Assembly: GCF_035930445.1 (NCBI RefSeq)
Contig: NZ_CP142394.1
Span: 1,645,501 to 1,709,500, forward strand
Source of the DNA: Sphingopyxis chilensis
GTDB taxonomy: Bacteria; Pseudomonadota; Alphaproteobacteria; Sphingomonadales; Sphingomonadaceae
DNA: 64,000 bases
Reading direction: 5' to 3'
A model generated the notes under the pieces. The model saw nothing but the letters and a program-made list of their open reading frames with translations. It was not told where the DNA came from and did not search any database. Made by a program: the position numbers and the translations under genes. This document shows positions 8,598 through 17,396 of the stretch, piece by piece (the first letter of the stretch is position 1; every line of letters starts with the position of its first letter).

Positions 8598-10547
8598 ATG
8601 CTGCAGCGGATGATTATGGGCAAAATAATTCCCTTACTCGTGCGCTTGGGCGAGATGCGGCGGTCGGTCCGCCAGTTTATGGTCGCGCTGGTCGATGCGA
8701 TCTTGTGCGTTCTTGCCGTTTGGGTAGCCTTTTCGCTGCGCCTCGGCGAATTCTACCCGATCGATTCATCCGCCCTGCTCGTTATGGGAGCGTCGCTCGC
8801 GCTTTGGTTCCTCGTGGCGCTGTGGTTCGGCGTCTATCGCTCGATCATCCGCTTTTCCGGTGGGCGGACGATGGCAGGCCTTGGCACCGCGGTTGCCGTC
8901 TATACCCTCCCCATGGCGGTCCTGTTCCTGGCCAATAGCTTTTCGGGCATTCCGCGTACGGTCGCGTTGATCCAGCCCATCGTTTTCCTCGCGCTGCTCG
9001 CGGTCAACCGCCTCGCTATCCGTTTCGTTCTGATCGACATGATCAGCGGCTATTGGTCCGATGGGGCGCACCGCGTCGTGGCGATCTATGGTGCCGGTAA
9101 CGCGGGGCAACAGCTCGCGCTTTCCTTGCGGCATGAACCCTTGCTGCGTCTGGCGGCCTTCATCGACGACGACGCACGGCTCGCCGGGCAAAAGCTCGAC
9201 GGCATCGCAGTCCATCATTCGACCGCGCTCGACCTGTTGCTGAATGACGGTTTGATCGACGAAGTCTTGCTTGCCCTTCCCAGCGCGACGCGATCGCGGC
9301 GCAAGGAAATCATCAAGGCGCTGCAGAATTTTCCGGTGACGGTCCGATCCTTGCCGAGCATGGGCAATGTGATCGAAGGCAAGGTATCGTTTAACGACTT
9401 GCGGGATGTTTCGATCGACGACCTGCTCGGCCGCGATCCGGTGAGGCCCAACGAACTGCTTCTCGGCCGGACAATCGCAGGCAAACGCGTCATGGTGACA
9501 GGGGCGGGGGGGTCGATCGGAAGCGAGCTTTGCCGTCAGATCCTGCGATCGCATCCCGCGCAATTGATCCTGCTCGAACGATCCGAATATGCGCTTTACG
9601 ATATCGACATAGAATTGCGCGCGCTGGCAGCGGCGCTCGACCCGTCGATCCGGATCATTCCGGTGCTGGGCGATGTCGCCGATCCCAATGCCACGCGGCG
9701 GATATTTTCGCAGTGGCGGCCCGAAACCGTGTTTCATGCCGCAGCCTATAAACATGTGCCGCTGGTCGAAGTGAATCCCGTGGCGGGGATGCGCAACAAT
9801 ATTTTCGGAACGCTCAACGCTTGTCGGGCCGCCGAAGAAGGCGGAGTGAAGAATTTCGTGCTGATCAGCACGGACAAGGCGGTTCGCCCGACGAATGTGA
9901 TGGGTGCGTCCAAGCGCGTTTGCGAACTCGTGCTTCAGGCGCGGGCGTCGCTCCACGGGACCCAGCGGGGCCGCACCGTCTTTACGATGGTGCGTTTTGG
10001 TAATGTCCTGGGTTCGAGCGGTTCGGTTGTCCCGCGGTTCCAGCAGCAGATACGCGAAGGGGGACCGGTCACGCTCACCCACTGCGATGTTACGCGCTAT
10101 TTCATGACAATACCCGAGGCCGCGCAACTCGTCATTCAAGCCGGCGCGATGGCGAAGGGCGGGGAGGTTTTCGTGCTGGATATGGGTGAGCCCGTTCGGA
10201 TCATCGATCTGGCGCGCAGCATGATCCATCTTTCAGGCATGACAATCCGCGACGAGGCCAATCCCGACGGGGATATCGAAATTCGGGAGGTCGGGTTGCG
10301 GCCGGGAGAGAAGCTTTATGAAGAGCTGCTGATCGGCGACAACCCCGAACCTACGGGCCACGAGCGCATTATGAAAGCCAATGAAGCAATGATGCCATGG
10401 GAGGTATTGGACGCCCAACTCGACAAAATGGATGAAAGCCTGGGCGCGGGCGATGCCGCGAGCGCTCTTTCGCTACTGCGCGAGTTGGTGCCCGATTTTC
10501 GCCCCCTCGACGACTTCGCGGTGCCGGCGTCAAAAACGGCGAGTTGA
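8598..10547 (+). CDS. UDP-sugar 4,6-dehydratase, membrane-anchored (WbpM/PglF/CapD type)
   Basis: A 649-residue enzyme converting UDP-GlcNAc to the 4-keto-6-deoxy sugar used for bacillosamine, QuiNAc or FucNAc. Four N-terminal membrane helices (about residues 25-145) are followed by a CoA-binding-like Rossmann fold (GAGNAGQQLAL, about 166) and a second, catalytic SDR fold (GAGGSIGSELC, about 304). The active site carries STDK and MGASK, where Met replaces the classical Tyr, as expected for large WbpM/PglF proteins. The ATG at 8598 has GAGG five bases upstream; an in-frame ATG at 8538 lacks this. With the PglE-, PglD- and PglC-like genes at 22.5-25 kb it could supply diacetylbacillosamine. Confidence 0.9.
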   Translation: MLQRMIMGKIIPLLVRLGEMRRSVRQFMVALVDAILCVLAVWVAFSLRLGEFYPIDSSALLVMGASLALWFLVALWFGVYRSIIRFSGGRTMAGLGTAVAVYTLPMAVLFLANSFSGIPRTVALIQPIVFLALLAVNRLAIRFVLIDMISGYWSDGAHRVVAIYGAGNAGQQLALSLRHEPLLRLAAFIDDDARLAGQKLDGIAVHHSTALDLLLNDGLIDEVLLALPSATRSRRKEIIKALQNFPVTVRSLPSMGNVIEGKVSFNDLRDVSIDDLLGRDPVRPNELLLGRTIAGKRVMVTGAGGSIGSELCRQILRSHPAQLILLERSEYALYDIDIELRALAAALDPSIRIIPVLGDVADPNATRRIFSQWRPETVFHAAAYKHVPLVEVNPVAGMRNNIFGTLNACRAAEEGGVKNFVLISTDKAVRPTNVMGASKRVCELVLQARASLHGTQRGRTVFTMVRFGNVLGSSGSVVPRFQQQIREGGPVTLTHCDVTRYFMTIPEAAQLVIQAGAMAKGGEVFVLDMGEPVRIIDLARSMIHLSGMTIRDEANPDGDIEIREVGLRPGEKLYEELLIGDNPEPTGHERIMKANEAMMPWEVLDAQLDKMDESLGAGDAASALSLLRELVPDFRPLDDFAVPASKTAS

Positions 10548-10766
10548 GTCAGCGAACCCGATTCCGATCATGCTTGACTTCAATAACGCCGAGGATAACG
10601 CAACGCGTCCGGACCGGATGCCATCTTCGTTTGCTGTCGAGGCGTGGAGGCCCCCGGCTCTTCGAACTTGATTTTCGCCCGCTCAGGCCGGAAGCAGATT
10701 GCCCCTACGTCATTCTCCGCGCCCCATCGATTTCACCCTATTTGAAGGAAGGGAGTTTCCGCCCCC

Positions 10767-11924
10767 ATGCCCAGCGGCATTAAGGTTTTAACTGTCTTTG
10801 GCACGAGACCGGAAGCGATCAAGATGGCGCCGGTCGTCCGGGCGCTCGCCAAGGCCGAGGATATCGACGCGCGCGTGTGCGTGACCGCCCAGCATCGGCA
10901 GATGCTCGACCAGGTTCTCGAATTGTTCGAGATCGTCCCCGATTATGATCTGGACCTGATGAAACCAGGGCAGGATCTGACCGACGTGACGGCTAATGTG
11001 CTTGGCGGGCTGCGACCGGTGCTAGCCGAAACCCAGCCCGATCTCGTGCTGGTTCACGGCGATACCTCGACCACCTTGGCGGCGTCGCTTGCGGCCTATT
11101 ATCAGCGCATTCCGGTCGGCCATGTCGAGGCGGGGCTGCGGACCGGGAATATCCTGTCGCCATGGCCCGAGGAAGTTAACCGGAAGGTTGCCGGAACGAT
11201 CGCCAGGCTGCATTTCGCTCCGACGGATCGATCGGCAGCCAATCTCGTTGCGGAAAACGTGCCCGGCGACCATGTCCATGTTACCGGCAATACCGTCATC
11301 GACGCCCTGCAGGAGGTGGTCGCGCGGATCGAGTCCGATGCCGAGTTGAATGCCGATTTGTCAGGGCGCTTCAATCTTGACCCCGAACGGCGGCTGATCC
11401 TCGTCACGGGACACCGGCGAGAAAGCTTCGGGGGTGGCTTCGAACGGATTTGCGCCGCTCTCGCCCAGCTCGCTCAGCGGGACGATGTCGAAATCATTTA
11501 TCCGGTCCATCTGAATCCGAATGTGAAAGAGCCCGTCGAGCGGTTGCTTTCCGGCCTCTCTAATGTTCGGCTGATCGAGCCGCAGGACTATCTTCCTTTC
11601 GTATATCTGATGAATCGCGCGTCGCTGATCTTGACGGACTCCGGCGGGATTCAGGAAGAGGCGCCCTCGCTCGGCAAGCCGGTTCTCGTGATGCGCGACA
11701 CAACCGAGCGTCCGGAGGCGATCGATGCGGGCACCGTGCGGCTGGTCGGCACCGATACCGCACTGATCGTCGACTGGGTATCCCGCCTCCTCGACGATCA
11801 GAAGGCATATGAGGAAATGAGTTTTGCTCACAACCCCTATGGCGACGGACATGCGGCGCAGCGCATTCTGGCGACAATCAGGGAATGGGCGGCAGAGACG
11901 ACAGAGGCGAAGACGAATAAATGA
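10767..11924 (+). CDS. wecB: UDP-N-acetylglucosamine 2-epimerase (non-hydrolysing)
   Basis: A 385-residue cytoplasmic epimerase giving UDP-ManNAc from UDP-GlcNAc. Family blocks seen are [13 protein letters not shown] at the N-terminus, [32 protein letters not shown] and the C-terminal [17 protein letters not shown] with the TTERPEA segment that binds UDP. The length is typical (about 375-385). Its stop overlaps the start of wecC by four bases (ATGA), so the two are translationally coupled. Together they would make UDP-ManNAcA, but the partner gene is frameshifted here. Confidence 0.95.
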   Translation: MPSGIKVLTVFGTRPEAIKMAPVVRALAKAEDIDARVCVTAQHRQMLDQVLELFEIVPDYDLDLMKPGQDLTDVTANVLGGLRPVLAETQPDLVLVHGDTSTTLAASLAAYYQRIPVGHVEAGLRTGNILSPWPEEVNRKVAGTIARLHFAPTDRSAANLVAENVPGDHVHVTGNTVIDALQEVVARIESDAELNADLSGRFNLDPERRLILVTGHRRESFGGGFERICAALAQLAQRDDVEIIYPVHLNPNVKEPVERLLSGLSNVRLIEPQDYLPFVYLMNRASLILTDSGGIQEEAPSLGKPVLVMRDTTERPEAIDAGTVRLVGTDTALIVDWVSRLLDDQKAYEEMSFAHNPYGDGHAAQRILATIREWAAETTEAKTNK

Positions 11925-13191
11925 CCTATCAGTTCAATGTGATTTCCGTCATCGGCCTGGGTTATATCGGCCTGCCGACAGCCGCGATGTTCGCATCGCA
12001 CAAGTTGAAGGTCATCGGCGTCGATGTGAACCCGGCCGCGGTTGAGACAATCAACAGCGGAGCCATCCATATCGTGGAACCCGATCTCGACACGGTCGTC
12101 CATGCCGCCGTCGAAGGTGGCTATCTTTCGGCGACGTTGAAGCCCGAGGCGGCAGACGCATTCCTTATCGCCGTCCCGACGCCGTTCAAGGGCGACGATC
12201 ACGAGCCCGACCTCAGCTATATCGAGGCGGCGTCGCGGGCGATCGCCCCGGTTCTGCGGCCCGGCAATCTGGTTGTCCTCGAATCGACCTCGCCCGTGGG
12301 GGCAACCGAGCAAATGGCCGCCTGGCTGGCGGACGCAAGGCCGGACCTCAGCTTTCCGCAACAGGCCGGCGAAGCGTCCGATATCCGCGTCGCCCATTGC
12401 CCCGAGCGGGTCCTGCCCGGCAAGGTCATGCAGGAACTGGTCCTGAACGACAGAATTATCGGCGGCATGACGGCACAACCTGTTCGGCGATGGCGTCCGA
12501 TCTTTACCGGATTTTCGTCGAAGGCGAGTGCGTGATCACCAATGCGCGGACCGCCGAAATGGCCAAGTTGACCGAAAACAGCTTTCGCGATGTGAACATC
12601 GCTTTCGCCAACGAACTGTCGATAATCTGCGACAAGCTTGCCATCGATGTCTGGGAATTGATCGCGCTTGCCAATCGGCATCCGCGCGTCAGCATCCTGC
12701 AGCCCGGCCCAGGTGTGGGCGGGCATTGCATCGCCGTGGACCCCTGGTTCATCGTATCCAAAGCTCCCGACGAGGCGCGACTGATCCGCACGGCGCGCGA
12801 AGTCAACGACGGCAAACCCGGTTGGGTTCTCGCCAAGGTCGAGGCGGCGATCGACCAGTGGCTTGCGGAGCACCCCGGCAAATCCATAAGCGATGCGACG
12901 ATCGCCTGTTACGGCCTGGCATTCAAACCCGACATCGACGACCTGCGCGAAAGCCCGGCGCTTGCCATTGTGAAGCAATTGGCGAAGGCGCATCCGGGCC
13001 GAGTGTTGGCGGTAGAGCCAAATATCCGCAGTTTGCCGACCGGAACGGACGGCATCATCCTGTGCGCCGATTCCGAGGCGCGAGCGCAGGGCGACATCCA
13101 TATTTTGTTGGTCGATCACTCGGAATTTCGTTCGCAAGAACGGCCGGAAGGTGTAGCGATCGATACGAGAAACGCTTGGAAAGCTGCCTGA
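11921..13191 (+). pseudogene. wecC: UDP-N-acetyl-D-mannosamine dehydrogenase, frameshifted
   Basis: Should oxidise UDP-ManNAc to UDP-ManNAcA with NAD. The first part reads from 11921 in one frame (VIGLGYIGLPTAAMFASH, the Rossmann motif, through CPERVLPGKVMQEL and NDRIIGGMTAQ) and then loses homology and stops at 12535. The rest continues in another frame from about 12481 (CSAMASDLYRIFVEGECV), with KLTENSFRDVNIAF, the catalytic-Cys motif PGVGGHCIAVDPWF, and the C-terminal domain to 13191. One base is missing, or two are extra, between about 12470 and 12481. Both halves look fully conserved and together give about 423 codons, near the 420 of E. coli WecC. It may be a sequencing error, a recent mutation or a programmed shift; no slippery homopolymer is visible. 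Confidence 0.88.
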
Positions 13192-13240
13192 CGCCGGGTC
13201 GGGAGGACAGGATAGCCGGACGGCTGAGAAAGTATTTTTG

Positions 13241-14452
13241 GTGATTGCTCGTAAAGTCAGTGGCGTCGAATTGTCGATTTGGACGGCTGCGTTTGCCGTC
13301 CTGGTTTCCCTCTGTGTGTCATACTACCCCATAGAAGATACCGAGCTGAAGCTTAACATACTTATCGTCCTTTCGATTACGCTATCTTATACCGTATTCG
13401 TTAATATAACCGATGTACTATATAATAAGAGATTTCTTTTTCTTATTCTTATGTCAGTTATATTTCTTATATCTGTATATTTTCATCAGATTTATAATCC
13501 GCCTTTGACGGAATATGCTGAAACAAAGCTCAGGAATCTGGTTTTTTCTTTGCTGTTCTTTTTGCTGATTGTGCCTTCTGTTTTCGTGAAGGGCGATCGC
13601 GACAAATTTCTTTTGTATGCCGTTCTGATTTTTTCGCTGATGTTCTGCGTCTTCAGTTTCTTTGATTCGTCGACAAAAGAAAATATTCGCTACAGCGCCA
13701 TCGACCTGAGCCCTACCATGATGGCAAAGATCACGATCATACCTTGCATCTTCGTTCTGACATTCTTGCGGAAGGGCTTTTTTTCGAAAGCCATTCTTTT
13801 TGCTATGTTCGCTTTGGCGTCGTGGGCGACAATCCGCACCGGAAGTCGCGGCCCAATCCTGTGCCTGATCGTCGCCTATGTCTATTTTCTCTACCTGAAG
13901 AATGGCCTCAAGGGATTCGGCAAGTTCGCGATCTATGCACCTTTCATGCTGTTGACCTTCTTCGTCGCGCTATATTTCATGCCCGAGGAAATCGCCGACC
14001 GGTTTTTGCCCGATAATCTGTCGATCGAATCGAACTCGGATTCGGGTGATCGCGTATTTCTCTGGGAAATCGCGCTTAACGGCATTCGCTATTCCTGGTC
14101 GGGATATGGCCTCGGTAATTTCTCCGCCATCACCTTCCTGGCGGCGCCGCATAACGTCCTGTTGGAGATGGCTTATGAGGTCGGTGTCGCCATCGCGCTT
14201 CTCTACGCTGTTATCATCTTCAGCCCGTTCATCGGATTGTCCAAAGCGGTCGCCCGTAATTCGCAGTACACCGATTTCTTCGTCCTCCTGTATCTGACCA
14301 ACCTGATATTGGCCTTGATCAGCGGGGAGGTGACGCTGACGTCGGCGTTGCTCTATATCTCCACCGGCTATCTCTGGGGCCTCGGCCGCGGGGTGTCGCC
14401 GCGACCAGCACGAAGGGAATTACCCGCCCGATATCATCATGCCGGGATCTGA
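13241..14452 (+). CDS. O-antigen polymerase-like membrane protein (second Wzy-like)
   Basis: A polytopic protein of about 403 residues with at least nine hydrophobic stretches. Wzy/ligase-type marks are TGSRGPILCLIVAYV (about residue 200) and GYGLGNFSAI followed by PHNVLLEMAYEVG near residue 300. It begins at a GTG (13241) or the adjacent TTG (13238). The coding sequence is strikingly AT-rich near 13380-13500, unlike its neighbours, which is common for horizontally acquired wzy genes. The gene overlaps the next one by 14 bases. It most likely polymerises the repeat unit made by this cluster, since Wzy genes sit beside Wzx genes. Confidence 0.8.
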   Translation: MIARKVSGVELSIWTAAFAVLVSLCVSYYPIEDTELKLNILIVLSITLSYTVFVNITDVLYNKRFLFLILMSVIFLISVYFHQIYNPPLTEYAETKLRNLVFSLLFFLLIVPSVFVKGDRDKFLLYAVLIFSLMFCVFSFFDSSTKENIRYSAIDLSPTMMAKITIIPCIFVLTFLRKGFFSKAILFAMFALASWATIRTGSRGPILCLIVAYVYFLYLKNGLKGFGKFAIYAPFMLLTFFVALYFMPEEIADRFLPDNLSIESNSDSGDRVFLWEIALNGIRYSWSGYGLGNFSAITFLAAPHNVLLEMAYEVGVAIALLYAVIIFSPFIGLSKAVARNSQYTDFFVLLYLTNLILALISGEVTLTSALLYISTGYLWGLGRGVSPRPARRELPARYHHAGI

Positions 14453-15665
14453 ATTTGCCAAAAAGCTGCTTCCGCCCCTCATCTATGCGGGGGGGCTGGG
14501 ATGTCTGATGCTTTGCGACATGATCATTTCATCGGCGTTCGGCGTAGAGGATGTCGCTTATTGGTCCAAGGTCCGCGCGCTCAACGGGTTGCTGGCGATC
14601 GCGTGCCTGCTCGGCCTTGAGCAGTTCCTGGCCCGGTTTCCGGAGCGTGCTTCCAACGTGAAGCGATTGCTCCTCGTCCAGATCCCGTTGATGGCGCTGG
14701 CATCGGCCGCCGTCGTCGCCGCGACGGATTTCCTGCGCCCCTGGTTCGTCGCCGCATCGATCGGGGTCTTTTCGGCCGTGTCGATCTCGATGTTCCAATT
14801 CTATCGCGGCAGGAACATGTTCATCCTGGCGCAGATATGTCAGCAGAGCTGGAAGGGCATATTCCTCGTAGGGGTCGTCCTCTATGCGGTCATTCCGCAT
14901 GACTTGAGCTTTTCGAACGTCGTGGAGATTTGCGCCCTCGTCTCGCTTGCCGCGCTGGCGTTGCTCAATTTGCTCGCGCGCGGCGGCGCGGACCTGCCAG
15001 CGCGGCAGAATGCGGTCCTTTTTTCCGGCGGCACGCGCGACGTCTATGGGATTTCGTTCCGGCTGATGGCGATCTCCTCTTTCACCGCCCTGTCGCTTTA
15101 TGCCGAACAGGTACTCGTCAACGCCGTGGGTTCCGACTTCGCGGCCGCGAAATATTTCACTCACACGATCTATTTTCTTTTCACATCGTCGCTGGTCACC
15201 GGCTATCTCGCCTTCATCGGGGTTCCGTGGGCGATCCGCAACGAAGCGCGCTTCATGCGGATATTTCATGAACAGAAATGGCAGGCCATCGGCCTGTGCG
15301 TGGTGTTCGTCCTGTTGTTCCAGTTGCTCGCCTATGGCTTATGGTATGTCCTGACGCCCAAAGTCGGGAATGTGGATTTCGTCCTGCTCTCGCTCTTTTC
15401 GATCTCGTCTATCTCGCGCCTCGTCTACACTTATCCGGCATCCTATTTCGGCGCGTTCGGCGACAAGCTTTCCTATAACGACCTGATCCTCCGTCAGATC
15501 GGCTCGCTGGGCCTGGCGGTATTGGTTTTTCTTGGCCTGTTCCTGCTCTTGGACCTCCCGTCAATCTATGCGGTCGCGCTCGCTAGCGCCGGCAATTGGG
15601 TCGTGCGGACGGGGCTTGGCCTCCAACTGATCGGCACCTTCGCGTCGCGACAGGTGGCGGCATGA
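14439..15665 (+). CDS. Putative polysaccharide flippase (Wzx-like membrane protein)
   Basis: A 408-residue protein with about twelve hydrophobic segments and short loops, the layout of MOP-superfamily oligosaccharide flippases. It lacks a clear sequence motif, as is usual for Wzx, so the call rests on topology, length and its place between the wzy-like gene and a glycosyltransferase gene. It would move the undecaprenyl-linked repeat unit across the inner membrane. Its last four bases overlap the next start (ATGA). The start ATG lies inside the end of the preceding gene. No other flippase candidate is seen in the locus. Confidence 0.72.
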   Translation: MPGSEFAKKLLPPLIYAGGLGCLMLCDMIISSAFGVEDVAYWSKVRALNGLLAIACLLGLEQFLARFPERASNVKRLLLVQIPLMALASAAVVAATDFLRPWFVAASIGVFSAVSISMFQFYRGRNMFILAQICQQSWKGIFLVGVVLYAVIPHDLSFSNVVEICALVSLAALALLNLLARGGADLPARQNAVLFSGGTRDVYGISFRLMAISSFTALSLYAEQVLVNAVGSDFAAAKYFTHTIYFLFTSSLVTGYLAFIGVPWAIRNEARFMRIFHEQKWQAIGLCVVFVLLFQLLAYGLWYVLTPKVGNVDFVLLSLFSISSISRLVYTYPASYFGAFGDKLSYNDLILRQIGSLGLAVLVFLGLFLLLDLPSIYAVALASAGNWVVRTGLGLQLIGTFASRQVAA

Positions 15666-16774
15666 ATCGCTTGTTCATGCTGGCGCCGCTGCCGGCGGTC
15701 AGGCGACGCACCCGGCTGGCGAAGATGGTGCCTGTCCTGCAATCGCTCGGTATAAGGGTATTCTTCCACGGCTGGGAGCGCGACAAAGGCGAAGCCGCGG
15801 AGTGGCAAAGCGACGGACTGGACGAGCGTGTCATCCTGCGCGGCGGCGGCTATGCGTCGGCGCGCGCGCGCCTCATGTACCCGCTCTGGATGGCGGCCGT
15901 TTTCTTTCGCGTGCTCGGGCTCGGACGCAAGGCCGATCTCTTTTGCCTTGGCTGGGAAACCGCCTTTCCCGCCTTGCTCGCATCTTATATCACCGGTGCG
16001 CGCATCATTTTCGACGATGCCGATCGCTTCTCACTCGTGATGAAGCTTCCGGGCGGCTTGAATCATATCGTCCAGGCGCTCGAGAAATGGACGTCACGCA
16101 AGGTCTTGCTGCACATCGTGCCCAGCCTGAGCCGGTATGAGTGGAACGGCGCCAATATGGTCGTGCTCAGAAATACGCCTTCGACGGCTGACTATGCGAA
16201 AGCTGGCGCGGTGCGGCCTGATCGCGGAACCGAACCGTTCACACTTTATGCGAACGGGTGGGTCGGTGAGACCCGGGGTGCGCCAGTCTTCCTGGCCCTG
16301 ATGCAGCGGGTCGAGGCATCGCGGCTTCCCGTCAAAATGGTCGTCGCCGGCCGCGTGGACAGCAAGGCGGGGCGCGAATTGATCGCGCACCCGTATGTCA
16401 GCTATCGCGGTGAATTGGGTCAGGTCGATGCGTTGAAAATCTATCGCGAGGTGGATCTGGCGCTGACTTATTACGACCCCGCCGTTCCGATCAACCGCTT
16501 GGCCGAGTCGAACAAATGGGGCGATTGCGTATTTTTCGGGGTGCCCTTCGTGGTCAATGACGAGGTGGAGACGGCCAACCCTTTCATATCGTCCGGTGCC
16601 GCCTTTTCTCTTCCCTATCATGATGTCGACGCCCTGTTCGTGCTCGTCGCCCGGCTGGCGAAGGCGCCGGACGAAGTGGCAGCGCATGGCAAGGCGCTAG
16701 ACCTCTTTCGCGAGGAGTATGGACCGTTCGATCGGCGCTTCGGCGATCTGATGTCTGCGGCCCTTGGTGCTTGA
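15662..16774 (+). CDS. Glycosyltransferase (GT-B fold, family 4-like)
   Basis: A protein of about 370 residues with the GT-B layout: an N-terminal domain opening MNRLFMLAPLPAVRRRTRLA, a central WETAFPALLASY region with IIFDDADRF, and a C-terminal nucleotide-sugar domain with FTLYANGWVGETRGAP and VVAGRVDSKAG. The donor and acceptor cannot be told. I placed the start at 15662 because that ATG overlaps the flippase stop by four bases; the longer frame from 15596 only overlays the preceding gene. It is likely cytoplasmic or loosely membrane-associated and adds one sugar of the repeat unit. Confidence 0.78.
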   Translation: MNRLFMLAPLPAVRRRTRLAKMVPVLQSLGIRVFFHGWERDKGEAAEWQSDGLDERVILRGGGYASARARLMYPLWMAAVFFRVLGLGRKADLFCLGWETAFPALLASYITGARIIFDDADRFSLVMKLPGGLNHIVQALEKWTSRKVLLHIVPSLSRYEWNGANMVVLRNTPSTADYAKAGAVRPDRGTEPFTLYANGWVGETRGAPVFLALMQRVEASRLPVKMVVAGRVDSKAGRELIAHPYVSYRGELGQVDALKIYREVDLALTYYDPAVPINRLAESNKWGDCVFFGVPFVVNDEVETANPFISSGAAFSLPYHDVDALFVLVARLAKAPDEVAAHGKALDLFREEYGPFDRRFGDLMSAALGA

Positions 16775-16847
16775 TGATGCACGCCAGCCTCCCCTATTGC
16801 GCCCCATCGCCGGAATTCGGCACCAGAATTTGGCAAAGGATTTGATC

Positions 16848-17396
16848 ATGGCCAAAAGATCAAAGCTCAAGATGAAGCTGCTGCGCATCGCGCTTCAGAT
16901 CAACAGCGTCGTCATCCCGCTTTTCAGTCCCGGGCTGTCGACCCGATTCATCATCCGGATCTATCGAAAGATGGGGATGCGGTTCGAAGGCCGCCCCAAC
17001 TATATTTCCTCGCGAGTGAATTTCGACGGGACCGATTATTCGCTGATATCGATCGGCGAGGGCGTAACCATTTCGTCCTACGTTCGCGTCCTTACGCACG
17101 ATTGGTCACTCTACACAATCGCGAAGGCACACGGCCATTTCAGCGATCGGCCGATCGGGAAGATCAAGGCCGTGTCGATCGGCGCGTATAGTTTCATCGG
17201 CACGGGCAGCATCATCATGCCGGGAACGACTATCGGTCGCGGTTGTTTGATCGGCGCGGGCACGGTGGTGCGCGGAAATGTTCCCGACCATTCGATCATT
17301 ATCGGGAGCCCAGGGGTGATCATCGGAAATACCGAGGAATTTGTCGGCCGGCAGCTCGCGAAGCTGGCGGATGACGCGAACGAGAAGGCAGTATGA
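16848..17396 (+). CDS. Left-handed beta-helix acyltransferase (hexapeptide family)
   Basis: A 182-residue transferase of the WbbJ/NodL type. The N-terminus is a basic helix, and hexapeptide repeats run from about residue 60 to 165 (SIGEGVTISSY, SIGAYSFIGTGSIIMPGTTIG, IGAGTVVRG). The His in VLTHDW (about residue 84) is the likely catalytic base. It would O- or N-acetylate a sugar with acetyl-CoA. The ATG at 16848 is preferred over upstream 16764 because the earlier residues do not match the family and overlap the preceding gene. The stop overlaps the next start by four bases. Confidence 0.82.
   Translation: MAKRSKLKMKLLRIALQINSVVIPLFSPGLSTRFIIRIYRKMGMRFEGRPNYISSRVNFDGTDYSLISIGEGVTISSYVRVLTHDWSLYTIAKAHGHFSDRPIGKIKAVSIGAYSFIGTGSIIMPGTTIGRGCLIGAGTVVRGNVPDHSIIIGSPGVIIGNTEEFVGRQLAKLADDANEKAV

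Noticed and set aside
12475..12490. Programmed ribosomal frameshift in wecC
   Set aside because: No slippery heptamer (X-XXY-YYZ) or following stem was found; an indel is simpler.
11837..13137. Minus-strand open frames across the wecC region that could suggest another gene
   Set aside because: They are antisense to clear WecC sequence on both sides of the frameshift and carry no motif.
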